Below are positions 48,264 through 57,880 of a stretch of 62,863 nucleotides of DNA, in pieces. Both the position numbers and the translations under genes were made by a program. The notes beneath the pieces are model-generated. The model was not told the origin of the DNA. It saw only the letters and a program-made list of their open reading frames with translations, and searched no databases. The stretch is taken from positions 1-62,863 of the forward strand of contig CAZJTX010000002.1 in the NCBI GenBank assembly GCA_964549115.1, in the 5' to 3' direction. Numbering within the stretch: the stretch's first letter is position 1; every line of letters begins with the position of its first letter. The DNA is from CAKOSP01 sp964549115 (lineage in GTDB: Bacteria; Bacillota_I; Bacilli_A; RF39; UBA660).

Positions 48264-49955
48264 TTATTTAGCCCTCTTAAATAATTTTTCCAAATCATAC
48301 ACACTATATTTTATAATAGTAGGTCTTCCGTGTGGACATGTATATGGATTATCACACTTCATTAATTCATCTAGTAAATATTCCATCTCACTTATAGATA
48401 TTTTAGTGTTACCCTTAACACTCATCTTACACGATAATGTTATGGCTAAACTTTCTTGAAATTTTCCTTTATCAAATGTTTTATCAAGTGTAATTATTAA
48501 ATCTATTATTTTTCTTATTTGTTCTTCTTCATACCCTTCTTTTAAATAATCAGGGTGATTTTTAACTATAATTGTATTAATACCAAACTCTTCGTAATTA
48601 AAACCCAGATTTAAAAACTCTTCACTTTTTTCTTTAAACTTAATATAATCACTTGCTAACATTTCAATTGTAATAGGAAACAACATTTCTTTTATATTAA
48701 ACTTTTCTTCTTTAAATGCTTTTTTATATATTTCATAATTGATTCTCTCTGCTGCGGCGTGTTGATCTATTATATACATACCCTCTTCATTTTCGGCAAC
48801 TATATATGTGCCATGAACTAATCCAACTGGATATAATTTAATGCTTTTAATATCTTCATTAATATCTTTTTCTTGATATTCTACATTTAAGTCTAATGTT
48901 AATTCTTCATAAGGTTTAATAGCTTCTTCAACGTTTTCAGAATCTTCTTTTATACTTACTTCTGGTATAAGTAAATTTTTATATAAAACATCTTTTATAC
49001 TTTCATATATTAATTCATTTAACTTATCTATTTTACTTAACTTTATATCTTGTTTAGTTGGGTGAATATTTACATCTATTAATGTAGGATCCACATATAT
49101 GTTTAAAACTATTATTGGAAACCTATCTGCTGGTTTATAAGTATAATATGCTTCATTTATACTTTTATTTAGTAAGGTGTTTTTTACTAAACGGTCATTT
49201 ACAAAAGTAGTAATGTAATTTCTATTAGTTTTTAATAAACTGGGTTTTGAAATATAACCCTCAATTATAAAATCATCGGATTCGTTTTTTAAATAAAGCA
49301 TATTTTTAGATACTTCTAAACCATATATCTCATGAATTGTTTTATGTAAATTATCACTACCGCTAGTTTTTAATATAACTTTATCATTATTAGTAACACT
49401 AAAACCAATACTGGGATTTGCCATAGATAATTTTTCCATTAAATTAACTACATTTCTTAACTCACTTGATTCACTTTTTAAAAACTTTAATCTGGCTGGA
49501 GTGTTGTAAAATAATTTTGTAACTTTAATGCTAGTCCCTATTTGACTTGGTGACTTGGTTACACTTTCAACTTTTCCAGCTTTTACTAATATTTTTGTGC
49601 TTACTTTTCCATTGTTAGTAATTAATTCAACTTCACTAACACTAGCAATCGAAGGTATAGCTTCTCCTCTAAAACCCAGTGAATTTATAAAAAATAAATC
49701 ATCACTTGTTTTTATTTTACTTGTAGCATGTCTACTAAAAGCTAGAGTTGCATCTTCCCTACTCATTCCAACACCATCATCAATAATATTTATTTCTTTT
49801 AATCCACCATCTTTTAAAATAATATCTATGTTTTTACTCTTAGCATCAATTGAGTTTTCCACTAATTCTTTTACAATAGATGAAACTCTTTCTATTACTT
49901 CTCCAGCAGCTATTTTATTTGCAAGTTGTTCATCTAATACAATTATTTCACTCAT
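48264..49955 (-). CDS. mutL: DNA mismatch repair protein MutL
   Basis: The 563-residue protein has the GHKL ATPase motifs LANKIAAGEVIERV, ELVENSIDA, DDGVGM and GFRGEAIPSIASV. The C-terminal part has the metal-dependent endonuclease motif DQHAAAERINYE and the CPHGRPT segment, so it is an incising MutL. It acts with MutS, which is not in this window. The start at 49955 overlaps the end of yqeG by 8 bases and has AAGGGTG upstream. Confidence 0.96.
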   Translation of the reverse strand: MSEIIVLDEQLANKIAAGEVIERVSSIVKELVENSIDAKSKNIDIILKDGGLKEINIIDDGVGMSREDATLAFSRHATSKIKTSDDLFFINSLGFRGEAIPSIASVSEVELITNNGKVSTKILVKAGKVESVTKSPSQIGTSIKVTKLFYNTPARLKFLKSESSELRNVVNLMEKLSMANPSIGFSVTNNDKVILKTSGSDNLHKTIHEIYGLEVSKNMLYLKNESDDFIIEGYISKPSLLKTNRNYITTFVNDRLVKNTLLNKSINEAYYTYKPADRFPIIVLNIYVDPTLIDVNIHPTKQDIKLSKIDKLNELIYESIKDVLYKNLLIPEVSIKEDSENVEEAIKPYEELTLDLNVEYQEKDINEDIKSIKLYPVGLVHGTYIVAENEEGMYIIDQHAAAERINYEIYKKAFKEEKFNIKEMLFPITIEMLASDYIKFKEKSEEFLNLGFNYEEFGINTIIVKNHPDYLKEGYEEEQIRKIIDLIITLDKTFDKGKFQESLAITLSCKMSVKGNTKISISEMEYLLDELMKCDNPYTCPHGRPTIIKYSVYDLEKLFKRAK

Positions 49956-50466
49956 AAAACTCACCCTTAATTAAACAACCTTTTTTATTAAGTCTTTTTA
50001 CAATTATTCTTTCAAAAAATCTATTAAACTTTGTTCCAAGCGGTTCAATAGGACTTATTTGGTGTACTAATATCGATATCATTCCCATTCTATTAGCCCC
50101 AAATACATCGGTCATTATTTGATCTCCAATACATGCTACTTCATTAGATTCAAAGTTATACATTGAAAGTATTTTTTTATATTTATTCTTTAATGGTTTT
50201 TTACTAGAATGAGCTGCATCTACATTTAAATTTTCTTTAAATGGTCTTACTCTTTCTTTATTATTATTAGACATTATAACTATTTTAAAATCATCTTTTA
50301 AAAAAGCGATTAACTCAGTTAACTTTTTAGAAGGTTCTAATTCTTTATAAGGTTCAATTGTATTATCCAAGTCAAAAACCAAACACTTAATGCCTTGTGT
50401 TTTTAATTTATTGTAATTGATAGTGTATATACTTTTTTGATATACATCTGGGACATATAAATTCAT
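49948..50466 (-). CDS. yqeG: YqeG-family HAD phosphatase
   Basis: The 172-residue HAD IIIA protein has the nucleophile motif CLVFDLDNTIEPYKE, motif II VIMSNNN, Lys in SSKKPLKNKY, and motif IV ACIGDQIMTDVFGANRMGM. YqeG proteins are conserved in Firmicutes and usually sit in the yqeG-yqeH-aroE group. Here it lies between polC and mutL. The substrate is not established. Position may reflect only co-transcription. Confidence 0.9.
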   Translation of the reverse strand: MNLYVPDVYQKSIYTINYNKLKTQGIKCLVFDLDNTIEPYKELEPSKKLTELIAFLKDDFKIVIMSNNNKERVRPFKENLNVDAAHSSKKPLKNKYKKILSMYNFESNEVACIGDQIMTDVFGANRMGMISILVHQISPIEPLGTKFNRFFERIIVKRLNKKGCLIKGEFYE

Positions 50467-50474
50467 ACTACTCC

Positions 50475-53400
50475 TTAAAACAAACTCATTTGAGAAGATT
50501 CACTCATTCCTTCGAATACATTTAAATCTCTTAGTCTTCCCATAGTTGTTTGATTTACTTTCCCCCTCATCTGAAAGTCCTCAATAGAATGATACTCTTT
50601 TTTAGCTCTTTCTTCAACTATTGTATTTGCCGCAGTTTCACCTAAACCCTCTAAAGCCATAAAAGGAATTGTTAATGTTTTATCACTTTCATTTATAACA
50701 AATGTTTTAGCTTCTGATTTAACTACATCGATATTACTAAACGAATATCCTCTTGCTAACATTTCAAGTGCTACATTTAATGTATCAGCTACAGCTTTTT
50801 CTTTATCGGTAATTTGATAACCCCTTTCTCTTAGTTCTGCTATTTTTTGTCTAATTCCGTCATATCCTCTTAACATTGAAGCTACATCAAAATCGCTTCG
50901 CCTTATACTAAAATATGCTGAGTAATAATGAAGAGGATAATTTAATTTAAACCATGCTACTCTAAAAGCCATCATAACATAAGCACAAGCATGAGCTTTA
51001 GGGAACATATATTCAATCTTACGACAAGTTTCAATAAACCACTCAGGTACTTTATGAGCTCTCATTTCAGATGCAAAACCAACCCATTTATCTGGTTCTT
51101 TTTTAGCCCTTCCTTTTCTAACAAATTCACTTATTTTAAAAGCATCTTCATCTTTCATTCCATAGTTAATTAAACTAACCATAATATCATCACGACAACC
51201 TACTACTTCATCAAAAGAAGCTATATCGTTTGTAATTACATCACGCACGTTATTTTGCCAGACATTAGTACCGTGTGATAAACCAGATATTTTAACTAAG
51301 TCTGCAAATTTTTTGGGTTTTACTTCCTCTAACATTCTAATTACAAAGTTAGTACCAAATTCTGGTATTCCTAATGTTCCGGTAGAACACATTATATCGT
51401 CACTATTTATTTTTAAATTTTGACAAGATGAAAATAATGAAAGTACATCTTTATCATCAAAATTAATATCTAATATATTAACCCCTGTAGTGTCACCCAA
51501 ATACTTTAACATTGTTGGATCATCATGACCTAGTAAATCTAATTTTAATACGTTGTTATCTATAGCATGGAAATCAAAATGAGTTGTATACCAACTTGAA
51601 TCTGGTTCATCTGCAGGATATTGATATGGAGTAAAATCAAACACATCCATCTCAGAAGGTATAACAATAATACCTCCAGGGTGTTGACCCGTTGTTCTTT
51701 TAACTCCTTCACAACCTTTTGCCAATCTATCAATTTCAGCGGGGTTTAATATAACCCCTTTATCTTCACAATACCCCTTTACAAAACCATAAGCTGTTCT
51801 ACTAGCTACTGTAGAAATAGTACCGGCTCTAAACACATTTGTTTCTCCGAATAAATCTCTAACTTGTTCATGAGCAGTACTTTGATAATCTCCCGAAAAG
51901 TTCAAATCAATATCTGGTACTTTTTCGGCTTTAAAACCTAAGAAAGTGGCAAATGGCATATCTTGCCCTTCTTTTTGCATAAAAGATCCACACTTACATT
52001 TCATATCAGGCATATCATAACCACTAGTATATTGACTAGCTAATGTTACTCCATCTACTTCAAATATAGAGTGTTTACAACTAGGACACAAGTAATGTGG
52101 GGGTAAACCATTAACTTCGGTTATACCCATCATTGTTGCAACTAAACTTGATCCTACCGAACCACGAGATCCAACAAAATAACCATCGGCATTACTTTTT
52201 GTAACTAACTTTTCGGATATTAAATATATAACATCATATCCCCCACTTATAATACCTGCCAGTTCTGCTTCTAAACGGTCATTTACTATTTCAGGTAGCG
52301 GTTTACCATATAATTCATAAGCTTTTTCATAAACCATATCTTTAGTAATCTTAGCTGAGTCTTTCATTTTTGGAGTATATAAATCTTTTTTAATAATTTC
52401 TAATTTATCAACCATTTCAAATATTTTATTCGTATTAGTTACTACTATTTCTTTTCTTAATAATTCGTCTAAATAAGAAAAGTCTTTTAACATCTCATCT
52501 GTTGTTAAAAAATATTGATTAGGTATTTCTAAGTTTCTTCTATTTAAAGGATGTAACTTACCTCCAAATTTTTGATTAACTATTATTTTTCTATATATTA
52601 AATCTTCTTTTAATAAGTTATGAACATCTCCTGTAGCAACAACTAACTTTTTAGCTTTTTTAGCTATCTTAATTAATCTTTTTACATAGCCTTGATAATC
52701 TTCTAAAGTATTAAATAATTGTTCTTTACCAATTAAGTGAGTTACTACATTCGAAGGATATACTTCTATATAATCATAAAAAGACATCATTTCTTCTAAT
52801 TCGGTATCACTTAATTTAAATCCTTGTTCAAATACTTCACCATTTATACAACCAGACCCTATTAAAATTCCATCACTTAGTTTTAATAATTCTTCTTTTG
52901 GAATTCTAGGTTCTCTTCCTTTATATAAATATTTAGTATTAACTATACTTGTTATTTTAAATAAGTTTTTAAGACCAGTTTGATTTTTAGCTAACAAAGT
53001 GACATGAAAAGGATATGCAAACTTAACTAAATTATCATAATCAACTAGTTTATCTAATCCTTCAATATCTAATATATTATCTTCTTCTAATTTTTGAATC
53101 ATTTTATAAAAACACGAACTAGTCCCTTCACTATCATAATCCGCTCTGTGATGTTTAGATTCATCCCATTCTACATCCAAGTTTTTTACTAATGTTGATA
53201 ACTTATGATTGCTCCAATCTGGATACATTACCCTAGCCATAGTCATTGTATCTATAACTGTGTTTTTTAATTCGTTTAATTTATATTTATTTATTCCCGC
53301 ATCTATAAACGATTTATCAAATGAAGCATTATGCGCTACTAAAGGAGTATCTCCTATATATTCTAAAAATCTTTTTAAAGCATTTTCCTCACTATCTTTA

Positions 53401-54752
53401 TCTTTTAAATCAGATTCTTTTATTCCTGTTAAATCAGTTATTATTTTAGGTAAGGGTATTTCATTTTTTATTAACTCACTAAATCTAGATATAACTTTAT
53501 TATTTTTAACTTTAACTGCTCCTATTTCAATAATTTGATCGTTATAAGGATAAAAACCAGTGGTTTCTAAGTCGAACACAATAAACTCAGTATCTTTAAA
53601 GACATAATTGTTTTTATTATATACAATTTTAGATTCAGTATTAACAACATTAATTTCCGCTCCATATAAAACTTTAAAGTCATCTAGATTTCTAGATGCA
53701 TTGTATATAGTTGGAAAAGCTTGCACAACATTGTGATCAGTTATTGCGACACCTTTATGTCCTAGTTTATGAGCAAAGTCTATAAGTTTCTTGGGATCTA
53801 TTACTCCATCCATTGCGCTCATAGTAGAGTGAGCATGAAGTTCAACTCTTTTATCTTTTTCCAAATCTTTTACTTCTTCAAATTTAGAATCTATTTTTTC
53901 TATATAAGAGACATTTAATAACAATTGTTTTTTATAGTTATCTAACTCTACACGTCCACCAAATTTATACCATTCATTTTCTTTTACATGTTTTGCTATA
54001 CTATTAAATTCTTCTTCATTGAACTTAACCATTTTTAAATAAAAGCTATCAGTAAAATCATTTACTTTTAATTCCATAATATATGCAGTGGCTTTTTTAC
54101 CAACTCTTTCTATTACATCTTTTTGAAATACATAAGCCTCTATAGCAACATTTTTCTCTTCACCATAAATATTACTTATATCAGTAATTTTACCATTTAC
54201 AAATTCACCCATAACTAACTTAGTGTCACTGTTTTCTAATACTCCAACATTTGTTTCTTTTATACCTTCTTTTAATGTTTTACCATTTTTATAAGTTATA
54301 AGATTTATATCATATTCACCCAAAAAATATTTTTTTAAATATTTTTTTATTTGATTTGATAATTGTTCAACTTCTTTTTTCATCAAACTAATATTTAAGT
54401 TTATATTTATAACATTTTCATCAATACTAAATTCATATTCTTTTAATGGACTATAAGATGGTCTTGTTTTTATTAAATCTTTAAAATATATATCTAAATA
54501 TTTTTTTATATCATAAAAAGTTATTTCTTTATAAACAATCTTTACTTTACACTTTTTATTTTGAATACCTTTTTTACTACATGACATTAAACTATCAACA
54601 TCGTCTTTTTCCAATACTTTTTCATTATTTAAAAACACCGAAAAACTATCGCTTCTTTTATTTAACACCACTTTTTTTACTAAAGTATCTTTAAAAGAAT
54701 CGGTAGAAAATTCTATTGCGTCAAAAAATCTTTTTACTTCTTCATTCATCAT
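50475..54752 (-). CDS. polC: DNA polymerase III alpha subunit, PolC type
   Basis: The 1425-residue replicative polymerase has an N-terminal domain, an OB-fold, a PHP domain with intact ligands (VELHAHSTMSAMDG; AITDHNVVQ), and an inserted 3'-5' exonuclease (FDLETTGFYPYNDQIIEIG; LVAHNASFDKSF; HHRADYDSEGT). The polymerase core includes PDIDLNFSGDYQ, a Cys4 zinc segment (CPSC; CKCG) and duplex-binding motifs. It starts behind AAAGGG inside the end of dnaE; 54749 is an equal alternative. The dnaE-polC pair in one operon is unusual. Confidence 0.98.
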   Translation of the reverse strand: MMNEEVKRFFDAIEFSTDSFKDTLVKKVVLNKRSDSFSVFLNNEKVLEKDDVDSLMSCSKKGIQNKKCKVKIVYKEITFYDIKKYLDIYFKDLIKTRPSYSPLKEYEFSIDENVININLNISLMKKEVEQLSNQIKKYLKKYFLGEYDINLITYKNGKTLKEGIKETNVGVLENSDTKLVMGEFVNGKITDISNIYGEEKNVAIEAYVFQKDVIERVGKKATAYIMELKVNDFTDSFYLKMVKFNEEEFNSIAKHVKENEWYKFGGRVELDNYKKQLLLNVSYIEKIDSKFEEVKDLEKDKRVELHAHSTMSAMDGVIDPKKLIDFAHKLGHKGVAITDHNVVQAFPTIYNASRNLDDFKVLYGAEINVVNTESKIVYNKNNYVFKDTEFIVFDLETTGFYPYNDQIIEIGAVKVKNNKVISRFSELIKNEIPLPKIITDLTGIKESDLKDKDSEENALKRFLEYIGDTPLVAHNASFDKSFIDAGINKYKLNELKNTVIDTMTMARVMYPDWSNHKLSTLVKNLDVEWDESKHHRADYDSEGTSSCFYKMIQKLEEDNILDIEGLDKLVDYDNLVKFAYPFHVTLLAKNQTGLKNLFKITSIVNTKYLYKGREPRIPKEELLKLSDGILIGSGCINGEVFEQGFKLSDTELEEMMSFYDYIEVYPSNVVTHLIGKEQLFNTLEDYQGYVKRLIKIAKKAKKLVVATGDVHNLLKEDLIYRKIIVNQKFGGKLHPLNRRNLEIPNQYFLTTDEMLKDFSYLDELLRKEIVVTNTNKIFEMVDKLEIIKKDLYTPKMKDSAKITKDMVYEKAYELYGKPLPEIVNDRLEAELAGIISGGYDVIYLISEKLVTKSNADGYFVGSRGSVGSSLVATMMGITEVNGLPPHYLCPSCKHSIFEVDGVTLASQYTSGYDMPDMKCKCGSFMQKEGQDMPFATFLGFKAEKVPDIDLNFSGDYQSTAHEQVRDLFGETNVFRAGTISTVASRTAYGFVKGYCEDKGVILNPAEIDRLAKGCEGVKRTTGQHPGGIIVIPSEMDVFDFTPYQYPADEPDSSWYTTHFDFHAIDNNVLKLDLLGHDDPTMLKYLGDTTGVNILDINFDDKDVLSLFSSCQNLKINSDDIMCSTGTLGIPEFGTNFVIRMLEEVKPKKFADLVKISGLSHGTNVWQNNVRDVITNDIASFDEVVGCRDDIMVSLINYGMKDEDAFKISEFVRKGRAKKEPDKWVGFASEMRAHKVPEWFIETCRKIEYMFPKAHACAYVMMAFRVAWFKLNYPLHYYSAYFSIRRSDFDVASMLRGYDGIRQKIAELRERGYQITDKEKAVADTLNVALEMLARGYSFSNIDVVKSEAKTFVINESDKTLTIPFMALEGLGETAANTIVEERAKKEYHSIEDFQMRGKVNQTTMGRLRDLNVFEGMSESSQMSLF

Positions 54753-57594
54753 TATCTACCCTTTCTCTTTTTATATTATTTATTATAATTCTTACTTTGT
54801 CAAACGACTTTGACACTTTTCCTCTTATATAGATTAAATCGTTTTTATTTAGGTCTTTTAAGAGCTCTATGTGCTCTTTAAATACCAATCCAGTATTACT
54901 ATCAGTTTCATCAGATATGTCTATAAAAGCCATATCATCATTGTTTTTTGTCTTGGTTTTCTTAATAGAATCTACTACTACAATTGCTTCTATATTATTA
55001 AATAAATAATCATTTATATTTATTAATTTCATGTATCTCTTATCTTGATATTTACTACTTGGATGATTGCCTACATAAAACCCAAATAATTCAATTTCTT
55101 TATTTCTTAAAAACTTTTCACTATATTCTTTTTTAGTTTCTAGTAATGGTTTTTCTAAGTCTCCATCTAAATCCGCATAATTTTTAACAATGTCATAATT
55201 TTCTATAATAGTACTAACATTTAATTCTAAACTATTAAGTGCTCCAGCATATGCTAATATAAAAACTTTTTCTTTTGTTAAATTTTTATTTTTTATTAAA
55301 AATTCAAAATAATCTTTATAAGGTTTATTTTTTATAATTTCTTCGGTGTCCACTTTATATATACCTTTTATTATATTAAGAGGAAGAGTTATTAAATCAT
55401 CTTCGTATTTATAAGTTTCCTCACTTAAATTAATATCCGGTTTAACGATTTTAACTCCATCTTTTTTCATCTCTAATAATGTTTTTTCTATTACTCTTTT
55501 ATCTTTTTTCTCTTTTAGGTATTCATGATAAAAACAAGTTTTATAATGTGTTTTTAAATAAGCCATTTGATATCCGATTAAAGCATACGCTACTGAGTGA
55601 GATTTGTTAAAACCATAACCTGAAAATCTTAAAATTTTCGAAAACAAATCATCCGCTAATTTTTTTTCTATATTTTTATTTAAGGCTCCCTTTATAAATT
55701 TATCATATGCTGATTTTATTTCACTTTCTTCTTTTTTAGAAATTGATCTTCTTACTAAGTCTGCCTCGCCTATTGAAAAGTCCCCGACTAATTTTAATAT
55801 TTCCATTATTTGTTCTTGATATAAAATAACACCATATGTTTCTTTTAATATGCTTTCTAATATTGGAATATCATATTTAATATTATTTGGATTGTCTCTA
55901 TTTTTTATATAATCACCTAAAAATATATTAGGTCCTGGTCTAACTAATGCTACCGCGGCTATAATCTCATTAAAGTTGGTAGGTTTTAATTTAAGTAATA
56001 ACTCTTTCATTGAATATGTCTCATATTGAAAGACTCCATCTGTTTTAGCTTCTTTAAATAAATTAATAACATCTTTGTCTTCTAAATCAATATTTTTTAA
56101 AGCATCCTTTCCTACTTGATCTAATATATTTGAAATAATAGTTAAATTTTTAAGAGCCAAGAAATCCATCTTAAGAAGTCCTAAGTCTTCTAAATAATCC
56201 ATTGTTATTCCCGTTGTTAAAATACCGTTATTATACTTAATAGGTATTACTTCATCTAATAATTTATCACTTATTACTACACCCGCAGCGTGGGTAGATA
56301 TATTTTTCTTTAATCCTTCTAATTTTAAACTAATTTCATAAAGTTTTTTTAATTCTTTATAATTTGTTAAATACTTACCAACTTTTACATTGTCTAAATT
56401 CTCTTTTAAAGTTTTAAAACTATTTATTTCTTTTATAAATCTATCTAGTAAATAATTATCTATATTTAATATTTTACCAACTTCTCTAAGAACTAATCTT
56501 GCTTGTAAAGTATTATAAGTTAAACCTATAGCCACCTTATCTTCACCATATTTATCTTTAACATAATTAATTACTACATCTCTTTTTTCACCATCAAAAT
56601 CTATATCTATATCTGGCATAGAAACTCTATTTGGGTTTAAAAATCTTTCAAATAACAAATTATACTCAATTGGATCTATATCAGTTATACCAATTACATA
56701 ACTAACTAAAGATCCCGCGGCACTTCCTCTTCCAGGACCTACTAATACATCATTTTTCTTGGCATATAAAACATAGTCATAGCAAATTAAAAAGTAGTCA
56801 ACAAAACCCATTTTATTAATAACATCTAATTCGTAATTTAATCTGTTTTTATAAACTTCACTTCCTTTACCATCTAATCTTTTCTCTAACCCAATATTAG
56901 CTAACTTAGATAAATAAGCATATGAATCATATTCGTCACTAAACTTTGGAATATGTAATTCATTTTCGGGAAACGCTATATTTGTTTTTTTAATAAAGTT
57001 GTTTAATTTTAAAATATCATCTTTTTCTAAATTAACTGGATAATTTATATCTTTTAAATTGTTTAACCCGCCCATTTTATTTAAGTACTCTAAATACTTT
57101 TGATCATCTTCCTTAAACACTTTTAATTCGTTTAAAAATATAATGTTACTTGTTATTAACGAAGCATTGATTTTTTCTTCGTTTGATTTATAACTAATAT
57201 ATATATCATTATAAAATTTAAATTCATCAAATAATGAATTTGATTCGTAAGGTAAAACTAAAATTACATCATTTGAATATTTAGCTAAACAAACCTCATC
57301 TACTTCGTTTAACTCAATTAAAGTGTTAATTTTAAGCAAGTTTTTATAACCTATATAGCTATTTGCATATAAATACATTATTTTATCTTTATAAGTAATT
57401 TCTAAACCAATAATTGGTTTTATATCATTTTTCAAACATTTTTTATAAAATTCTATACTTCCAGAGAGATTATTATCACAAATTCCGCCCACATTAATTT
57501 TAGATGATTTTAAATACTTAATTAAATCATCTATTTTAATTAAACTATTAAGTAACGAATAATCAGTTTTGATTAAAAGTGGAATAAAATTCAT
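54742..57594 (-). CDS. dnaE: DNA polymerase III alpha subunit, DnaE type
   Basis: The 950-residue DnaE-type polymerase has GPGRGSAAGSLVSYVIGITDIDPI, the catalytic MPDIDIDFDGEKRD, RPGPNIFLGDYIKN, GVILYQEQIMEI, SKKEESEI and GYGFNKSHSVAYA. A C-terminal OB-fold (about residues 860-945) follows. In two-polymerase Firmicutes DnaE extends primers before PolC takes over. Its N-terminal PHP motifs have lost most metal ligands (PLLIKTDYS instead of HxHxxYS). It is shorter than B. subtilis DnaE. The ATG at 57594 is 6 bases from GAGG. It overlaps polC by 11 bases. Confidence 0.97.
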   Translation of the reverse strand: MNFIPLLIKTDYSLLNSLIKIDDLIKYLKSSKINVGGICDNNLSGSIEFYKKCLKNDIKPIIGLEITYKDKIMYLYANSYIGYKNLLKINTLIELNEVDEVCLAKYSNDVILVLPYESNSLFDEFKFYNDIYISYKSNEEKINASLITSNIIFLNELKVFKEDDQKYLEYLNKMGGLNNLKDINYPVNLEKDDILKLNNFIKKTNIAFPENELHIPKFSDEYDSYAYLSKLANIGLEKRLDGKGSEVYKNRLNYELDVINKMGFVDYFLICYDYVLYAKKNDVLVGPGRGSAAGSLVSYVIGITDIDPIEYNLLFERFLNPNRVSMPDIDIDFDGEKRDVVINYVKDKYGEDKVAIGLTYNTLQARLVLREVGKILNIDNYLLDRFIKEINSFKTLKENLDNVKVGKYLTNYKELKKLYEISLKLEGLKKNISTHAAGVVISDKLLDEVIPIKYNNGILTTGITMDYLEDLGLLKMDFLALKNLTIISNILDQVGKDALKNIDLEDKDVINLFKEAKTDGVFQYETYSMKELLLKLKPTNFNEIIAAVALVRPGPNIFLGDYIKNRDNPNNIKYDIPILESILKETYGVILYQEQIMEILKLVGDFSIGEADLVRRSISKKEESEIKSAYDKFIKGALNKNIEKKLADDLFSKILRFSGYGFNKSHSVAYALIGYQMAYLKTHYKTCFYHEYLKEKKDKRVIEKTLLEMKKDGVKIVKPDINLSEETYKYEDDLITLPLNIIKGIYKVDTEEIIKNKPYKDYFEFLIKNKNLTKEKVFILAYAGALNSLELNVSTIIENYDIVKNYADLDGDLEKPLLETKKEYSEKFLRNKEIELFGFYVGNHPSSKYQDKRYMKLININDYLFNNIEAIVVVDSIKKTKTKNNDDMAFIDISDETDSNTGLVFKEHIELLKDLNKNDLIYIRGKVSKSFDKVRIIINNIKRERVDNDE

Positions 57595-57610
57595 CATATA
57601 CCTCTTATTT

Positions 57611-57638
57611 AGTATATCAAATATATTTGACTTGTGCA
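57611..57638 (-). promoter_or_regulatory. Promoter of the dnaE-polC operon
   Basis: Minus strand: TGCACA (57638-57633), 16-bp spacer, TATACT (57616-57611) with a TGA extension. It overlaps the -35 of the divergent rpmB promoter and the 14-bp perfect palindrome at 57617-57630. Confidence 0.55.
57617..57630. promoter_or_regulatory. 14-bp perfect palindrome between the dnaE and rpmB promoters
   Basis: TCAAATATATTTGA equals its own reverse complement and sits in both promoters' spacer or -35 DNA. It could be an operator, or it may arise simply because two AT-rich promoters face each other. Confidence 0.35.
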
Positions 57639-57655
57639 GATTTTTATGTTAAAGT
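57627..57655 (+). promoter_or_regulatory. Promoter of rpmB
   Basis: TTGACT (57627-57632), 17-bp spacer, TAAAGT (57650-57655) with TGT extended -10. Confidence 0.6.
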
Positions 57656-57679
57656 TTTAAAGAAATTAAGGAGGCAAAA

Positions 57680-57850
57680 ATGGCTAAAAATATATCAAAG
57701 AAAAAGCCTTTAACAGGCAATAGAAGGTCTCATTCTAATATCGCTACTAAGATGAGTCAAAAGCCTAATTTACAAACTAAAACCATAGATGGAATAAAGG
57801 TTAAAATAAGTGCTAGAGAAGCAAAAACTTTAAATAAGAGAGATAAATAA
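57680..57850 (+). CDS. rpmB: 50S ribosomal protein L28
   Basis: This 56-residue gene is easily missed because of its size. It reads MAKNISKKKPLTGNRRSHSN, then IATKMSQKPNLQTKTIDGIK, then VKISAREAKTLNKRDK, matching L28 (GNRRSHSN; PNLQ; KISARE). It lacks Cys and is slightly short. AAGGAGG is six bases before the ATG. It has its own promoter and a terminator. It is on the plus strand between dnaE and rpe; in many Firmicutes rpmB lies alone near rsgA/rpe, as here. Confidence 0.95.
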   Translation: MAKNISKKKPLTGNRRSHSNIATKMSQKPNLQTKTIDGIKVKISAREAKTLNKRDK

Positions 57851-57880
57851 AAGAACTAATTTTTAATTAGTTCTTTTTAA
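57851..57880. terminator. Bidirectional terminator between rpmB and rpe
   Basis: AAGAACTAATT (57851-57861) pairs with AATTAGTTCTT (57865-57875), flanked by an A-run and TTTTTAATTT. The rpe stop codon (57863-57865) is inside it. Confidence 0.85.

Noticed and set aside
9291..57597. Use of the Mollicutes code (TGA = Trp)
   Set aside because: xseB, recD2 and dnaE end in TGA with the next gene's start overlapping or close, and Trp is encoded by TGG throughout.
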